A DNA stretch of 64,000 nucleotides, taken from positions 782,175 to 846,174 of the forward strand of contig NC_087078.1 of NCBI RefSeq assembly GCF_026151205.1. Direction: 5' to 3'. Positions 43,301 to 54,495 of the stretch are shown here, piece after piece. Below the pieces are notes generated by a model. The model had not been told where the DNA came from. It made no database searches and worked only from the letters and a program-made list of their open reading frames with translations. Every line of letters begins with the position of its first letter. The stretch's first letter is position 1. Origin of the DNA: Bolinopsis microptera (Eukaryota; Ctenophora; Tentaculata; Lobata; Bolinopsidae). The position numbers and the translations under genes are program-made.

Positions 43301-46300
43301 AGAAATGAGAAGGTGGACTGAGGAGAACTGAGGAGGAGGAGGAGGAGGAGGAGGAGGAGGACTGAATAGGAGGAGGAGAAGGAGGGGGACTGGGAGAGGA
43401 CTGGGGAGGAGGAGGACTGATGAGAAGGATGAAGAGGAGGACCCAAGAGGAGGAGGACTGAGGACCGAGGAGGAAGAGGAGGAGGAGGACCCAGGAGGAG
43501 GAGGACTTAGGAGGATGGCTGAGGAGGATGACTGAGAGGGAAGAGGACGAGGAGGAGGAGGACTCAGGAGGAGGAGGAGGAGGAGGACTGAGGAGGACTC
43601 AGGAGGAAGAGGAGGAGGAGGACTCAGGAGGAGGACTTAGGAGAAATGAGAAGGAGGACTGAGGAGAACTGAGGAGGAGGATGAGGAGGAGGAGGAGGAG
43701 GACTGAATAGGAGGAGGAGAAGGAGGGGGACTGGGAGAGGACTGGGGAGGAGGAGGACTGATGAGAAGGATGAAGAGGAGGACCCAGGAGGAGGAGGACT
43801 GAGGACCGAGGAGGAAGAGGAGGAGGATGAAGAGGAGGAGGAGGACCCAGGAGGAGGAGGACTGAGGAGGAGGACTGAGGAGGATGGCTGAGGAGGATGA
43901 CTGAGAGGGAAGAGGAGGAGGAGGAGGAGGAGGACTCAGGAGGAGGAGGAGGAGGAGGACTGAGGAGGACTGAGGAGGACTGAGAAGAAGGAGGACTGAG
44001 GAGGAGGAGGAGGAGGACTGAATAGGAGGAGGAGGATGGGGACTGGGAGAGGACTGAGGAGGAGGATGGAGGACTGAGGAGAAGGATGAGGAGGAGGACT
44101 GGGGACTGAGGAGGAAGAGGAGGAGGAGGACCCAGGAGGAGGACTTAGGAGAAATGAGAAGGAGGACTGAGGAGAACTGAGGAGGAGGAGGAGGAGGAGG
44201 AGGAGGAGGACTGAATAGGAGGAGGAGAAGGAGGGGGACTGGGAGAGGACTGGGGAGGAGGAGGACTGATGAGAAGGATGAAGAGGAGGACCCAGGAGGA
44301 GGAGGACTGAGGAGGAGGACTGAGGAGGATGGCTGAGGAGGATGACTGAGAGGGAAGAGGAGGAGGAGGAGGACTCAGGAGGAGGAGGAGGAGGAGGACA
44401 GAGGAAGACTGAGAAGAAGGAGGACTGAGGAGGAGGAGGAGGACTGAATAGGAGGAGGATGGGGACTGGGAGAGGACTGAGGAGGAGGATGGAGGACTGA
44501 GGAGAAGGATGAGGAGGAGGACTGAGGAGGACTGAGGACTGAGGAGGAAGAGGAGGAGGAGGACCCAGGAGGAGGACCCAGGAGGAGGACTCAGGAGGAG
44601 GAGGAGGACTGGGGAGGAGGAGGACTGTTGAGGACTGATGAGGAGGACTGAGGAGGAGGAGGAGGAGTAGGAGGAGGACTGAGGAGGGGAGGAGGAAGAG
44701 GACTGAGGAAGATCAGGAAGACCCAGGAGGAGGAGGAAGAGTAGGAGGAGGAAGCATCTAAATGTTATTTCCATTTTTGTCCGTTTTTGTCCATTTTTGT
44801 CCGCTCTATTTTTTGTCCGTTTTGAAAATATAGGGTACCGAACGGACAAAAAACATGATCCCCTATAACAGCAAAAATTGAACATTTTATTTAGCAATTT
44901 AGGTGTCCATTAATGTCCGCCTATGTCCGCATATGTCCGTCTATGTCCGCCTATGTCCGTCTATGTCCGCCTATGTCCGCCTATGTCCGCCTATGTCCTG
45001 TCCTTTTTGGATTCTATGAGACAAGCGGACATAGACGGACGTGACACCCCCCCCTATGTAGCATTTTAAAATTTTCGAAACTTCAAGTTAATAACAAATG
45101 TCTTAAAAAAAGTTTTCCTTTCTCAATAGTCCTTGGTTTCAGTCTGCGGTGAAGTTTCCAAGTTAAGTTTTCAAGTTAAGTTTCCAAGTTAAGTTTCCAA
45201 GTTAAGTTTCCGCGCAGTCCGTTGCTGAGCTGACTTGCTCAATGCAAGTGCAGCAGCCACTGTAGCTGCTGCTCCCTTAAAACGTGTCCTAGCTGACATT
45301 GGTAAGGAGGGAGGCGGCACTTTCTTACACTTAGTAGCCGCTACAACCATCCTCCAGACGAACTCCCGCAGTTTCTTGTCCAGGAAAAGGTAAACAGGGA
45401 GGTTATACCAGCAGCCTACAGAGACGAATCTAGCAGCAAGATGTCGTACAACCCTACCAGGAACTATTGTAGAGGTGGAGGAGACCAATATTACCGCACC
45501 GTACGGAAAGTAACAGAAAATGAAACCGCTGGTCACGAATATGGTGGTCTTGAGACGAATAGTTGGTTTGACTGAGTTGACAATAACATGGGCCAGTAGA
45601 GCGGTGTTAGTGCACATTGTAATTATACAAGGTATTATAATAATGGTCAGAGCCAGGAGGGCTTTTGGGCGGGCTGATAATTGGGCCGGGTGAAGAACGT
45701 CAACAAAATCACAGACCCCGTATTGAGCATCACCGTCCACAAACTGTATATTCAGGTGCCCAGTGACATGGAACACCATCATATAGACAGGAACCAGGAT
45801 AGTAAGACTCCAGACTAACCCGGTCACAACCCCTGCTATAACTCTCTCGTTAACGTCACGTGATCTAAGAGGCATGCTGCATCTAAACAGTCTGTAGATG
45901 GAGAAACTCATGATGAGGAGGATGCTGGCAACCGCGGGGCCGTGTTTTATGTAGGAGTATAGGACACACCATGTGTGGGACATGGGCCAGTGTGCTCCAT
46001 GTCCACCAATGTAGGATACAGATAGAGTCGAGGGGATAAAGAGGGCGGAGATCAGATCAACTACTGCTAAGTTCTTCATTATCGTTACACTGACCAGGTC
46101 AAGTTGAATGGCTCGTGGGTAGGTAAACATAGTGTAGAGAAGGAGAATGTTGCCCGTAATACCAAGAAGAGAGCTTGTTCCTTCCCATATCCCGTACAGA
46201 GCGAACTCAGTTATTCGTGAAGTTGAAACGTTCATTTCCTTGGCACGATCGATCAGGGTTATATTGATAACGAGTCCGAAGTATTTATGCAAATTATTAA

Positions 46301-49300
46301 CATCACGACTTAATATAACCACACAGACAAACTGCCCGGAAAGACATAAATCAAACTGTTTAATTATTGAACGGAGTTTTAGGGCAGGTTCAAATAAATA
46401 AAACCGGAGCCGTTGGTGCCCTCTAATTCTCATTGGTCGCCGTTTATTAGACTGTCGTCCATTTATTACGGTTAATTAAACTTGCACCTGATTATAATAA
46501 TGTGTAGCAGACAGTAGTGGAGGCAGTGCAGTGGAGAGGTAGCCTCCAAATAGGGGATGGAGGCACTACTATACTAGCAGTGCAGTGGAGAGGTAGCCTC
46601 CAAATAGGGGATGGAGGCACTACTAGCAGTGCAGTGAAGAGGCTGCCTCCAAATAGGGGATGGAGGCACTACTAGCAGTGCAGTGGAGAGGCTGCCTCCA
46701 AATAGGGGATGGAGGCACTACTATACTAGCAGTGCAGTGGAGAGGTAGCCTCCAAATAGGGAATGGAGGCACTACTAGCAGTGCAGTGGAGAGGCTGCCT
46801 CCAAATAGGGGATGGAGGCACTACTAGCAGTGCAGTGGAGAGGTAGCCTCCAAATAGGGGATGGAGGCACTACTAGCAGTGCAGTGGAGAGGCTGCCTCC
46901 AAATAGGGAATGGAGGCACTACTAGCAGTGCAGTGGAGAGGTAGCCTCCAAATAGGGGATGGAGGCACTACTAGCAGTGCAGTGGAGAGGCTGCCTCCAA
47001 ATAGGGGATGGAGGCACTACTAGCAGTGCAGTGGAGAGGTAGCCTCCAAATAGGGGATGGAGGCACTACTAGCAGTGCAGTGGAGAGGCTGCCTCCAAAT
47101 AGGGGATGGAGGCACTACTAGCAGTGCAGTGGAGAGGTAGCCTCCAAATAGGGGATGGAGGCACTACTAGCAGTGCAGTGGAGAGGTAGCCTCCAAATAG
47201 GGGATGGAGGCACTACTAGCAGTGCAGTGGAGAGGCTGCCTCCAAATAGGGGATGGAGGCACTACTAGCAGTGCAGTGGAGAGGTAGCCTCCAAATAGGG
47301 GATGGAGGCACTACTAGCAGTGCAGTGGAGAGGCAGCCTCCAAATAGGGGATGGAGGCACTACTAGCAGTGCAGTGGAGAGGTAGCCTCCAAATAGGGGA
47401 TGGAGGCACTACTAGCAGTGCAGTGGAGAGGCAGCCTCCAAATAGGGGATGGAGGCACTACTAGCAGTGCAGTGGAGAGGTAGCCTCCAAATAGTGGGTG
47501 GAGGCACTACTAGCAGTGCAGTGGAGAGGCAGCCTCCAAATAGTGGATGGAGGCACTACTAGCAGTGCAGTGGAGAGGCAGCCTCCAAATAGGGGATGGA
47601 GGCACTACTAGCAGTGCAGTGGAGAGGTAGCCTCCAAATAGTGGGTGGAGGCACTACTAGCAGTGCAGTGGAGAGGCAGCCTCCAAATAGTGGATGGAGG
47701 CACTACTAGCAGTGCAGTGGAGAGGCAGCCTCCAAATAGGGGATGGAGGCACTACTAGCAGTGCAGTGGAGAGGTAGCCTCCAAATAGGGGATGGAGGCA
47801 CTACTAGCAGTGCAGTGGAGAGGCAGCCTCCAAATAGGGGATGGAGGCACTACTAGCAGTGCAGTGGAGAGGTAGCCTCCAAATAGTGGGTGGAGGCACT
47901 ACTAGCAGTGCAGTGGAGAGGCAGCCTCCAAATAGTGGATGGAGGCACTACTAGCAGTGCAGTGGAGAGGCAGCCTCCAAATAGTGGATGGAGGCACTAC
48001 TAGCAGTGCAGTGGAGAGGCAGCCTCCAAATAGGGGATGGAGGCACTACTAGCAGTGCAGTGGAGAGGTAGCCTCCAAATAGGGGATGGAGGCACTACTA
48101 GCAGTGCAGTGGAGAGGCAGCCTCCAAATAGGGGATGGAGGCACTACTAGCAGTGCAGTGGAGAGGTAGCCTCCAAATAGTGGGTGGAGGCACTACTAGC
48201 AGTGCAGTGGAGAGGCAGCCTCCAAATAGTGGATGGAGGCACTACTAGCAGTGCAGTGGAGAGGCAGCCTCCAAATAGGGGATGGAGGCACTACTAGCAG
48301 TGCAGTGGAGAGGTAGCCTCCAAATAGGGGATGGAGGCACTACTAGCAGTGCAGTGGAGAGGTAGCCTCCAAATAGTGGATGGAGGCACTACTAGCAGTG
48401 CAGTGGAGAGGTAGCCTCCAAATAGGGGATGGAGGCACTATTAGCAGTGCAGTGGAGAGGTAGCCTCCAAATAGGGGATGGAGGCACTACTAGCAGTGCA
48501 GTGGAGAGGTAGCCTCCAAATAGGGGATGGAGGCACTACTAGCAGTGCAGTGGAGAGGCTGCCTCCAAATAGGGGATGGAGGCACTACTATACTAGCAGT
48601 GCAGTGGAGAGGCTGCCTCCAAATAGGGAATGGAGGCACTACTAGCAGTGCAGTGGAGAGGCTGCCTCCAAATAGGGGATGGAGGCACTACTAGCAGTGC
48701 AGTGGAGAGGTAGCCTCCAAATAGTGGATGGAGGCACTATTAGCAGTGCAGTGGAGAGGTAGCCTCCAAATAGGGGATGGAGGCACTACTAGCAGTGCAG
48801 TGGAGAGGCTGCCTCCAAATAGGGGATGGAGGCACTACTAGCAGTGCAGTGGAGAGGCTGCCTCCAAATAGGGAATGGAGGCACTACTAGCAGTGCAGTG
48901 GAGAGGCTGCCTCCAAATAGGGGATGGAGGCACTACTAGCAGTGCAGTGGAGAGGCTGCCTCCAAATAGGGGATGGAGGCACTATTAGCAGTGCAGTGGA
49001 GAGGTAGCCTCCAAATAGGGGATGGAGGCACTATTAGCAGTGCAGTGGAGAGGCTGCCTCCAAATAGGGGATGGAGGCACTACTAGCAGTGCAGTGGAGA
49101 GGCTGCCTCCAAATAGGGGATGGAGGCACTACTATACTAGCAGTGCAGTGGAGAGGCTGCCTCCAAATAGGGGATGGAGGCACTATTAGCAGTGCAGTGG
49201 AGAGGCTGCCTCCAAATAGGGGATGGAGGCACTACTAGCAGTGCAGTGGAGAGGTAGCCTCCAAATAGTGGATGGAGGCACTACTAGCAGTACAGTGGAG

Positions 49301-52300
49301 AGGTAGCCTCCAAATAGGGAATGGAGGCACTACTAGCAGTGCAGTGGAGAGGTAGCCTCCAAATAGGGGATGGAGGCACTACTAGCAGTGCAGTGGAGAG
49401 GTAGCCTCCAAATAGGGAATGGAGGCACTACTAGCAGTGCAGTGGAGAGGTAGCCTCCAAATAGGGAATGGAGGCACTACTAGCAGTGCAGTGGAGAGGC
49501 TGCCTCCAAATAGGGGATGGAGGCACTACTAGCAGTGCAGTGGAGAGGTAGCCTCCAAATAGGGGATGGAGGCACTACTAGCAGTGCAGTGGAGAGGCTG
49601 CCTCCAAATAGGGGATGGAGGCACTATTAGCAGTGCAGTGGAGAGGCTGCCTCCAAATAGGGGATGGAGGCACTACTAGCAGTGCAGTGGAGAGGCTGCC
49701 TCCAAATAGGGGATGGAGGCACTACTAGCAGTGCAGTGGAGAGGCTGCCTCCAAATAGGGGATGGAGGCACTACTAGCAGTGCAGTGGAGAGGCTGCCTC
49801 CAAATAGGGGATGGAGGCACTACTAGCAGTGCAGTGGAGAGGTAGCCTCCAAATAGGAGGTCACGAAATCCTCTCCGAACCTCCACGTGGTGTGGCCTGG
49901 TTGGCACTAACGGGTGGTGTGCTCTCTTGTTGAGTACAAAGGTTGGGCCTTGCCAACTCAAAGTTCCCATAGGAATCAGGAAGTCAACACTAACAGCTAC
50001 CAAGCACCAGGAAATTTCTCTTTCAGATATCAGGTTACAAGATAGTACACACACAATTGACGATACATTAGACACAGATACCTAGCTCTAAGAGCTACTA
50101 AATCACCAGGAAATTCTCTTTCAGCTTTCAGGTCCCATCGAAGTCACCCACCACAGAGCTAGGGATTCCAATTCGCTCATCCTGACTACAAGGACACACT
50201 GATAATGAGTAGTCCTGGCACTTCTCCCTCCAGTAACCACTTTTCAGGTCTTTTCAGTTAAGACAGCTAATGCGTAAGGGCTGACACACGCTAGACACAG
50301 GCTCGTGATAAGACAGAATTAGGGATTTAAACTCTGACTACGAGGACACACTGATAGCGAGAATTCCTGGCACTTCTTCCTCCAGTAACCACTTTTCAGG
50401 GGACCGGGTTAGCTTTGCCACACTCTTCATTGAAGTGTGACTGGACGCTCTACAATCATCTAGTAGCAGCAGAGTTTGACTGACACCCTTACTGGTTCTA
50501 TTCAGTTTCTACAGCAGAAGATCTCAACACTCGAAAACAGTTCATCTCGGACATCCTGCAGAGCTGCTTTTTCACAGCCTGCCCCATTACACGGGGAACC
50601 CTTAGATCTACAGTACCCTGGTGGCGAGCATAGCTCACTAAAGCATAGTGGACCTCTTTAGTTCTGAGACGCAAAGCTAACCGGATCAGGAATAAACATC
50701 AATGCAATGCTTAGGGGATGCAAATAGAACATACAATGTTTATCGAATGCATTACTCAATCTTTTGATTCATTTTTTTAGCTCGACGTTACATGGTAACA
50801 TTTCAGGACTGACATTCCTCCTTCAGGTTAATTGAGGAAATCATACCCGCTATTTGCGTTATACATGGCAAGTATCTGGACTTATGATAACTTAGGATCT
50901 CCATCAATCATAAATTCCTCTCAGATTCCCAGGCTGCATTTATAGCGCTTAACAGCACCAGTTTTAACTCCAGGTTCGTTCTGAACATCTCAGACCAACT
51001 CACTAGGTATTCACATCGAGTAGGACTTGGTTCCAGGACATTAAGGAGTATACGGTAAAGAACTAGCGGAAGAATTCGCAAGGGACGATCAATCCAACAA
51101 CATCCCCATAGGACCAGAACCCTTCCTCCCAAATAGGCCACACTCAGTGACAAAGGAACATTCCACTTATGATGTTCCTCCACAAATTAAATACAGGAAC
51201 TTTTATTTTTCTGGAACTCACATCAGATGGCTAACATGGTCGCTTTCAGAATAGGTCACAGCCCACTAGTTTATTTTCAGAACGTGGCAAACAACGTCAA
51301 CTTCAAGACGCAAGATTGCGAACACTTTTCAGGAGAAGCAGCAACATCCCAGCACCTCCTCTACAAGTGCATCCAGATCATGACGTTCAGAATGAGGATA
51401 ATTGGTAAACTCTACCTTAACAACAGTAAACTACATCATATCTTCAAATTTGTGGAACAGTCGACAAGACTGGATAGGGAAAACCCTTTTGGGTAACCTC
51501 CTTGGATTCTTCACCAGGAACTTTCGCTAAATCCCATACTAGGAACTCAACCTAGGCCCATCTCCGCATAGAGACATATCTCCCAGGCTTTGACCTTGCT
51601 CGGAAGTCCCTTGTCTACCCGCAGAAGTACTACAACGGAAGTGGGTTTGCTCTGAGACAGGTAGTGACAGCTTCAAGACTCCAGGGGTCTGTTGCATTGA
51701 TATTTATTATTTTATGATTTCGTATATACTTTGGGAGTCCTGGCGTGCAGCTAGCAGGAGTTGCATTCTGTGGGCACGGTGAGAAGGCCTCCATCTTAAC
51801 GTAAGAGGCCAGAAACCGTTGACCAGAACAGAGAGAGAGAGAGCCTCCAAATAGGGGATGGAGGCACTATAAGCAGTGCAGTGGAGAGGCAGCCTCCAAA
51901 TAGGAGATGGATGTAACTCTGCATTTCCTAATTAGATGACACAGATTTGTGCATGTTAAACCGGAGAAAGGCTTCATAAGTTGGAGACTTGATTTTAACA
52001 GCAGGCTAGAGATGTGCCAAATTCTTGCATGTTATTTTATTCAACATAAGCTTCCTACTCTGCTATGTGCGCACCAAATGAAATTAGTGACTATTGACTA
52101 AAGCTTTATAAATGCTATTAGAAATTGAGAACAGCAAGTAATGTTGACTAGACAAATCGGCAATTGTTTTATCTTCCATCCTCAGACAACTCAAATAATT
52201 TTACCGTATATTCGTAGTTAAAATAAGTATTTGCATGTCCCTGACCATATCCAAAGGCCGAGAAAGTATAATGTTCGGTAAAATGAGGGCTCGGAAAAGG

Positions 52301-53706
52301 TAGCACTAAGGGCGTTGAAACATATCAGTTTTTAAAGAGTAAAGACCACATTGAAAATTGGACAGTAATTATATTCTCAAAGTAAATTTGTTTACGGTGT
52401 GAAGACACATTAAATCCCCATTACAATGGCGTATCTGTGCAGTAACTCTTTTAATTGAAAATTGTAACAGTAACTGTCGATGGAATTACAACTGCACTGA
52501 CACAATGCCTGCTGGCTGTTGAGGGAAATGTTTGGATTTATATCCGGGAAGCTATTTAGATTTTAGAAGGGATGATATTCTTAAGTTAGTTCTTAGGGCC
52601 AACATTTTTGAAGCAGCAGTCGAGGATAAAGGAATGTTCTGGTATAAAGCAATTAAATTAGTGATAAGATGATGAAAGATTTCAGTTTGTTTTCTAATAA
52701 TAACCTCATACCTTTCTGTGTATTTGAATAGTAATTGACTAATATTACCAGCTTTATCTCCACACCTTGGTTACAATATATCATATGGTATTTTACTACT
52801 AGACTGGAACATCCAATAAAGTACAAAGGACTAAATGATCTTTACCTAAACCTCCTCAGTTTCTGAATAAGTATTATATCGCGAGATACGGAATATTGAA
52901 AAACTTACGTAGCACGTTTTGGTTCACCGGGCTCCTTGACTCTTTTCCTCTTCTTCTTTTTACCGTTAGCAAATTCAGGAGCAGGCACATATCTGGACAT
53001 TTCATCTTCAAATCTTACACCGTCTTTTTCAGCCTCCAATACGTAAGGAATCTTCTTGTCGTCTGTCAAGGCTCCCCATGTTGCGCTTAGGTTCGTCATA
53101 AATACTGAAACGGAAAGTCACGTTATAAATTATCTGATTATGATATCAACCAGTCAGTTTAAGCAGTGATCAAAGGGGCTAAAAGCTTTTAGAGTTATTA
53201 CACAAAGATCATAGAGTATGCTAGACCAATGCGCGCCGCGCACTTTACATCACGGTAACTGCTTTAATGATGTGCTTTCATTAACAAAATTTCCAAATTT
53301 CTACAAAGTACACAGTTACTACAACTTTAAAATGCTGTTTTTTACGACGCGCGGCATGGGACACACATTGTAAATGGCGGGCGAAACAACGCAGGTCAAG
53401 CAAAGAACAAACAAGCTGGGATTTATTATGTTGCAGTTATGGTATACTTATCGAATACCTATCTTAACTGGGAATAAAAGATTTTACTGCCTTAAAAAAC
53501 AAAAGAAGATTTCTGGAATTTTCCTAGGACAAACCTCCGAGGTCAACTTTAGTCTCTGGATTCAGTCTCTTGAATTCCATCATTTGTTCGCTCCTGAAAA
53601 CATCGAAGGCAGACTTTTTCTTCTTAGGCTTGTTAGGATCCTTCATAGGTTTGGCGGTTCGTTGAGGGGGAACATACGGGTAATAGCCTGAGGCGACGGA
53701 AGCCAT
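40334..53706 (-). CDS. Two-HMG-box HMGB-like chromatin protein (4 exons, 197 residues)
   Basis: Exons: 53535-53706, 52909-53104, 40700-40791 and 40334-40467. All have AG/GT borders, and the joined frame closes at 198 codons. HMGB proteins bend DNA non-specifically in chromatin. Box A spans PNKPKKKKSAFDVFRSEQMM through LSATWGALTDDKKIPYV and ...VRFEDEMSRY. A basic linker GKKKKRKRVKEPGEPKRAT follows. Box B starts at TGFMFFSNLTRHEITKDHPE and continues GERWQKMGEAERAPYQKMAD. The tail ends in MNKMMMMNGK with no acidic tail, unlike vertebrate HMGB1-3. Intron 40792-52908 (about 12.1 kb) contains a GPCR gene, a TIR element with an RT fragment, and a 3.3-kb satellite. TFAM or another two-box protein is a less likely alternative, since no mitochondrial presequence is apparent. 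Confidence 0.87.
41157..41310. repeat. GGACATTGGCGGACTCGGAC repeats
   Basis: Tandem GGACATTGGCGGAC(T/C)CGGAC units, open in several frames on both strands. This array creates the spurious small ORFs there. Confidence 0.9.
41526..42345 (+). pseudogene. Non-LTR retrotransposon fragment (C-terminal part of the RT ORF), frameshifted
   Basis: The frame 41526-42158 carries TEARFLGVIIDDKLNWSHHI and LNYCSLVWGFAAKSHIESL, the conserved end of jockey/CR1/RTE-type reverse transcriptase ORFs. The catalytic fingers and palm with YADD are missing (5' truncation). Near 42130-42158 the reading passes to another frame (QLAVFFKGPLLTINRYN ... to TAA 42340), showing one indel. A 3' tail to about 42750 ends near an A run. 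It is inserted in the GAGGA array of the TIR element. Confidence 0.8.
42755..44755. repeat. ~2-kb purine-only (GAGGA/GAGGACT) array
   Basis: Long, imperfect array of GAGGAGGAGGACTGAGGAGG-type units with higher-order repeats (for example AGGATGGCTGAGGAGGATGA). The plus strand is almost entirely purine. Open frames on the minus strand (Ser/Leu/Pro-rich) are by-products. Confidence 0.95.
44890..45000. repeat. CTATGTCCGC/CTATGTCCGT array at the right end of the TIR element
   Basis: Tandem 10-bp units TATGTCCG(C/T)C that also make up part of the terminal inverted repeats. Confidence 0.85.
45152..45210 (-). repeat. 13-bp repeat spanning the stop codon of the GPCR at 45189
   Basis: Four copies of CTTAACTTGGAAA (minus strand) encode ...RKLNLET-stop, with the TAA inside the second copy. 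The remaining copies continue into the 3' UTR. Confidence 0.85.
45189..46235 (-). CDS. Class A-like orphan GPCR, intronless
   Basis: 348 residues from the ATG at 46235 (MNVSTSRITEF, with an N-glycosylation site before TM1). The frame is open back to an ATG at 46433, but the extra 66 residues do not look like a receptor N-terminus. TM1 has GITGNILLLYT (GN motif) and TM2 KNLAVVDLISALF (the LAxxD motif as LAVVD). TM3 is followed by SIYRLFRCSMPL in place of DRY. TM6 has FVTSGFIFCYFPYGAV, and TM7 has NLPVYLFLDKKLREFVW, an NPxxY derivative (NLPVY). Cys residues before TM3 (HTWCVLY) and in ECL2 (YGVCDF) fit the usual disulfide. It lies in the long HMGB intron on the same strand. The ligand is unknown. 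Confidence 0.82.
   Translation of the reverse strand: MNVSTSRITEFALYGIWEGTSSLLGITGNILLLYTMFTYPRAIQLDLVSVTIMKNLAVVDLISALFIPSTLSVSYIGGHGAHWPMSHTWCVLYSYIKHGPAVASILLIMSFSIYRLFRCSMPLRSRDVNERVIAGVVTGLVWSLTILVPVYMMVFHVTGHLNIQFVDGDAQYGVCDFVDVLHPAQLSARPKALLALTIIIIPCIITMCTNTALLAHVIVNSVKPTIRLKTTIFVTSGFIFCYFPYGAVILVSSTSTIVPGRVVRHLAARFVSVGCWYNLPVYLFLDKKLREFVWRMVVAATKCKKVPPPSLPMSARTRFKGAAATVAAALALSKSAQQRTARKLNLET
46508..49857. repeat. 3.3-kb, 49-bp satellite (about 68 copies)
   Basis: The unit consists of GCAGTGCAGTGGAGAGG(CT/TA/CA)GCCTCC, AAATAGGGGAT and GGAGGCACTACTA. TGCCTCC...GGAGGCA in each unit forms a 7-bp stem with an 11-base loop. Variants (CTGCC/TAGCC/CAGCC; AGGGGATGG/AGTGGATGG/AGTGGGTGG; ACTACTATACTA) cluster into higher-order blocks. 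Confidence 0.97.
49858..51840 (+). mobile_element. Probable degraded retroelement interrupting the 49-bp satellite
   Basis: Non-repetitive ~2 kb between the main satellite and a two-copy remnant at 51841. A frame at 51227-51496 has CEHFSGEAATSQHLLYKC followed by RMRIIG. This resembles the C..C..H..C knuckle at the C-terminus of non-LTR retrotransposon ORF2 proteins. No intact domain remains. Identification is tentative. Confidence 0.4.
51841..51913. repeat. Detached copies of the 49-bp satellite
   Basis: About 1.5 units (GCCTCCAAATAGGGGATGGA...) after a short GA run, separated from the main array by the ~2-kb insertion. Confidence 0.9.
51914..52895. other. HMGB intron sequence, no feature seen
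   Basis: About 1 kb of unique, AT-rich sequence before HMGB exon 2. No gene or repeat was recognised. Confidence 0.5.
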
Positions 53707-53887
53707 CGCTAAAAAGAAACTTGGTTATTGAAATCTTACTTTATTAAACCAAACTTAGGATACAGCAGAGAGGACAATTATAAAGAAAAACATCGCAATA
53801 ATATCAACCGTAAATTATTGATTATGAAAATACACAAAAACTGAAGAAATGATTAATTTCTCAATAAGAGGTTCATTATAGCTTGAG

Positions 53888-53993
53888 GGAGGGGGGGGGG
53901 GGGGGCCAACGCCCTAAAAGGCCCTAAAAAGCCCTGATTTCTAGGGCCCTTTTTAGATTTTCGATGCGCCTAAGGCCTTTTAGGGCCCTAGAA
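53888..53993. mobile_element. Short TIR element beginning with a G tract (copy 1)
   Basis: The G tract runs into GGCCAACGCCCTAAAAGGCCC, with the interior GATTTCTAGGGCCC and a right half GGCCTTTTAGGGCCCT. The same family as 54109-54302, but the right C-rich end is lost. Confidence 0.65.
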
Positions 53994-54108
53994 TTAACTT
54001 CAGTTTTATCAAGTCTAATATATGCCAGATACTTTAATGATATTAACGAAACTAATTTCACTGTAAATATCAAATATTGCTATGTTTTATATTGTATATC
54101 ACTAGATA

Positions 54109-54302
<194 letters not shown>

Positions 54303-54495
54303 CAGCTTACATAATTTAACATTTATAATACACTTTGTACAGTACCTAATATTATATACATCTTAAAAACTTGTGACCAACACTATCATTCGACCGGAAA
54401 CGCCGATTTTAACAGATATCTGAAATATAAACATTGAACTTAAGTGTTTTACCATAAAATAACTGAATAAACTTAAATACTTAGATAACATATTT

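Larger units (their letters stand above)
41074..45060. mobile_element. ~4-kb TIR element with TATGTA target duplication
   Basis: TATGTA at 41074-41079 and at 45055-45060 flanks a block. Its left end GGGGGGGGTGTCATGTCCG and right end CGGACGTGACACCCCCCCC are inverted repeats, continuing through TCTATGTCCGC for about 30 bp. Just inside both ends is a direct copy of CTATGTCCTGTCCTTTTTGG plus ATTCTATGAGACAA. The interior holds GGACATTGGCGG repeats, a (GAGGA)-type array and an RT fragment. No transposase ORF is seen, so it is probably a non-autonomous element grown by internal repeats and insertion. Confidence 0.7.

Noticed and set aside
44145-44897. 250-codon Ser/Leu/Pro-rich ORF on the minus strand
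   Set aside because: Lies entirely in the purine (GAGGA) array. Composition follows the repeat.
40334-53706. Two separate single-HMG-box genes
   Set aside because: Phases of the exon 2 donor (52909) and exon 3 acceptor (40791) match exactly and the joined frame closes with the basic linker between the boxes, so one two-box gene is simpler, although the 12-kb intron needs transcript proof.
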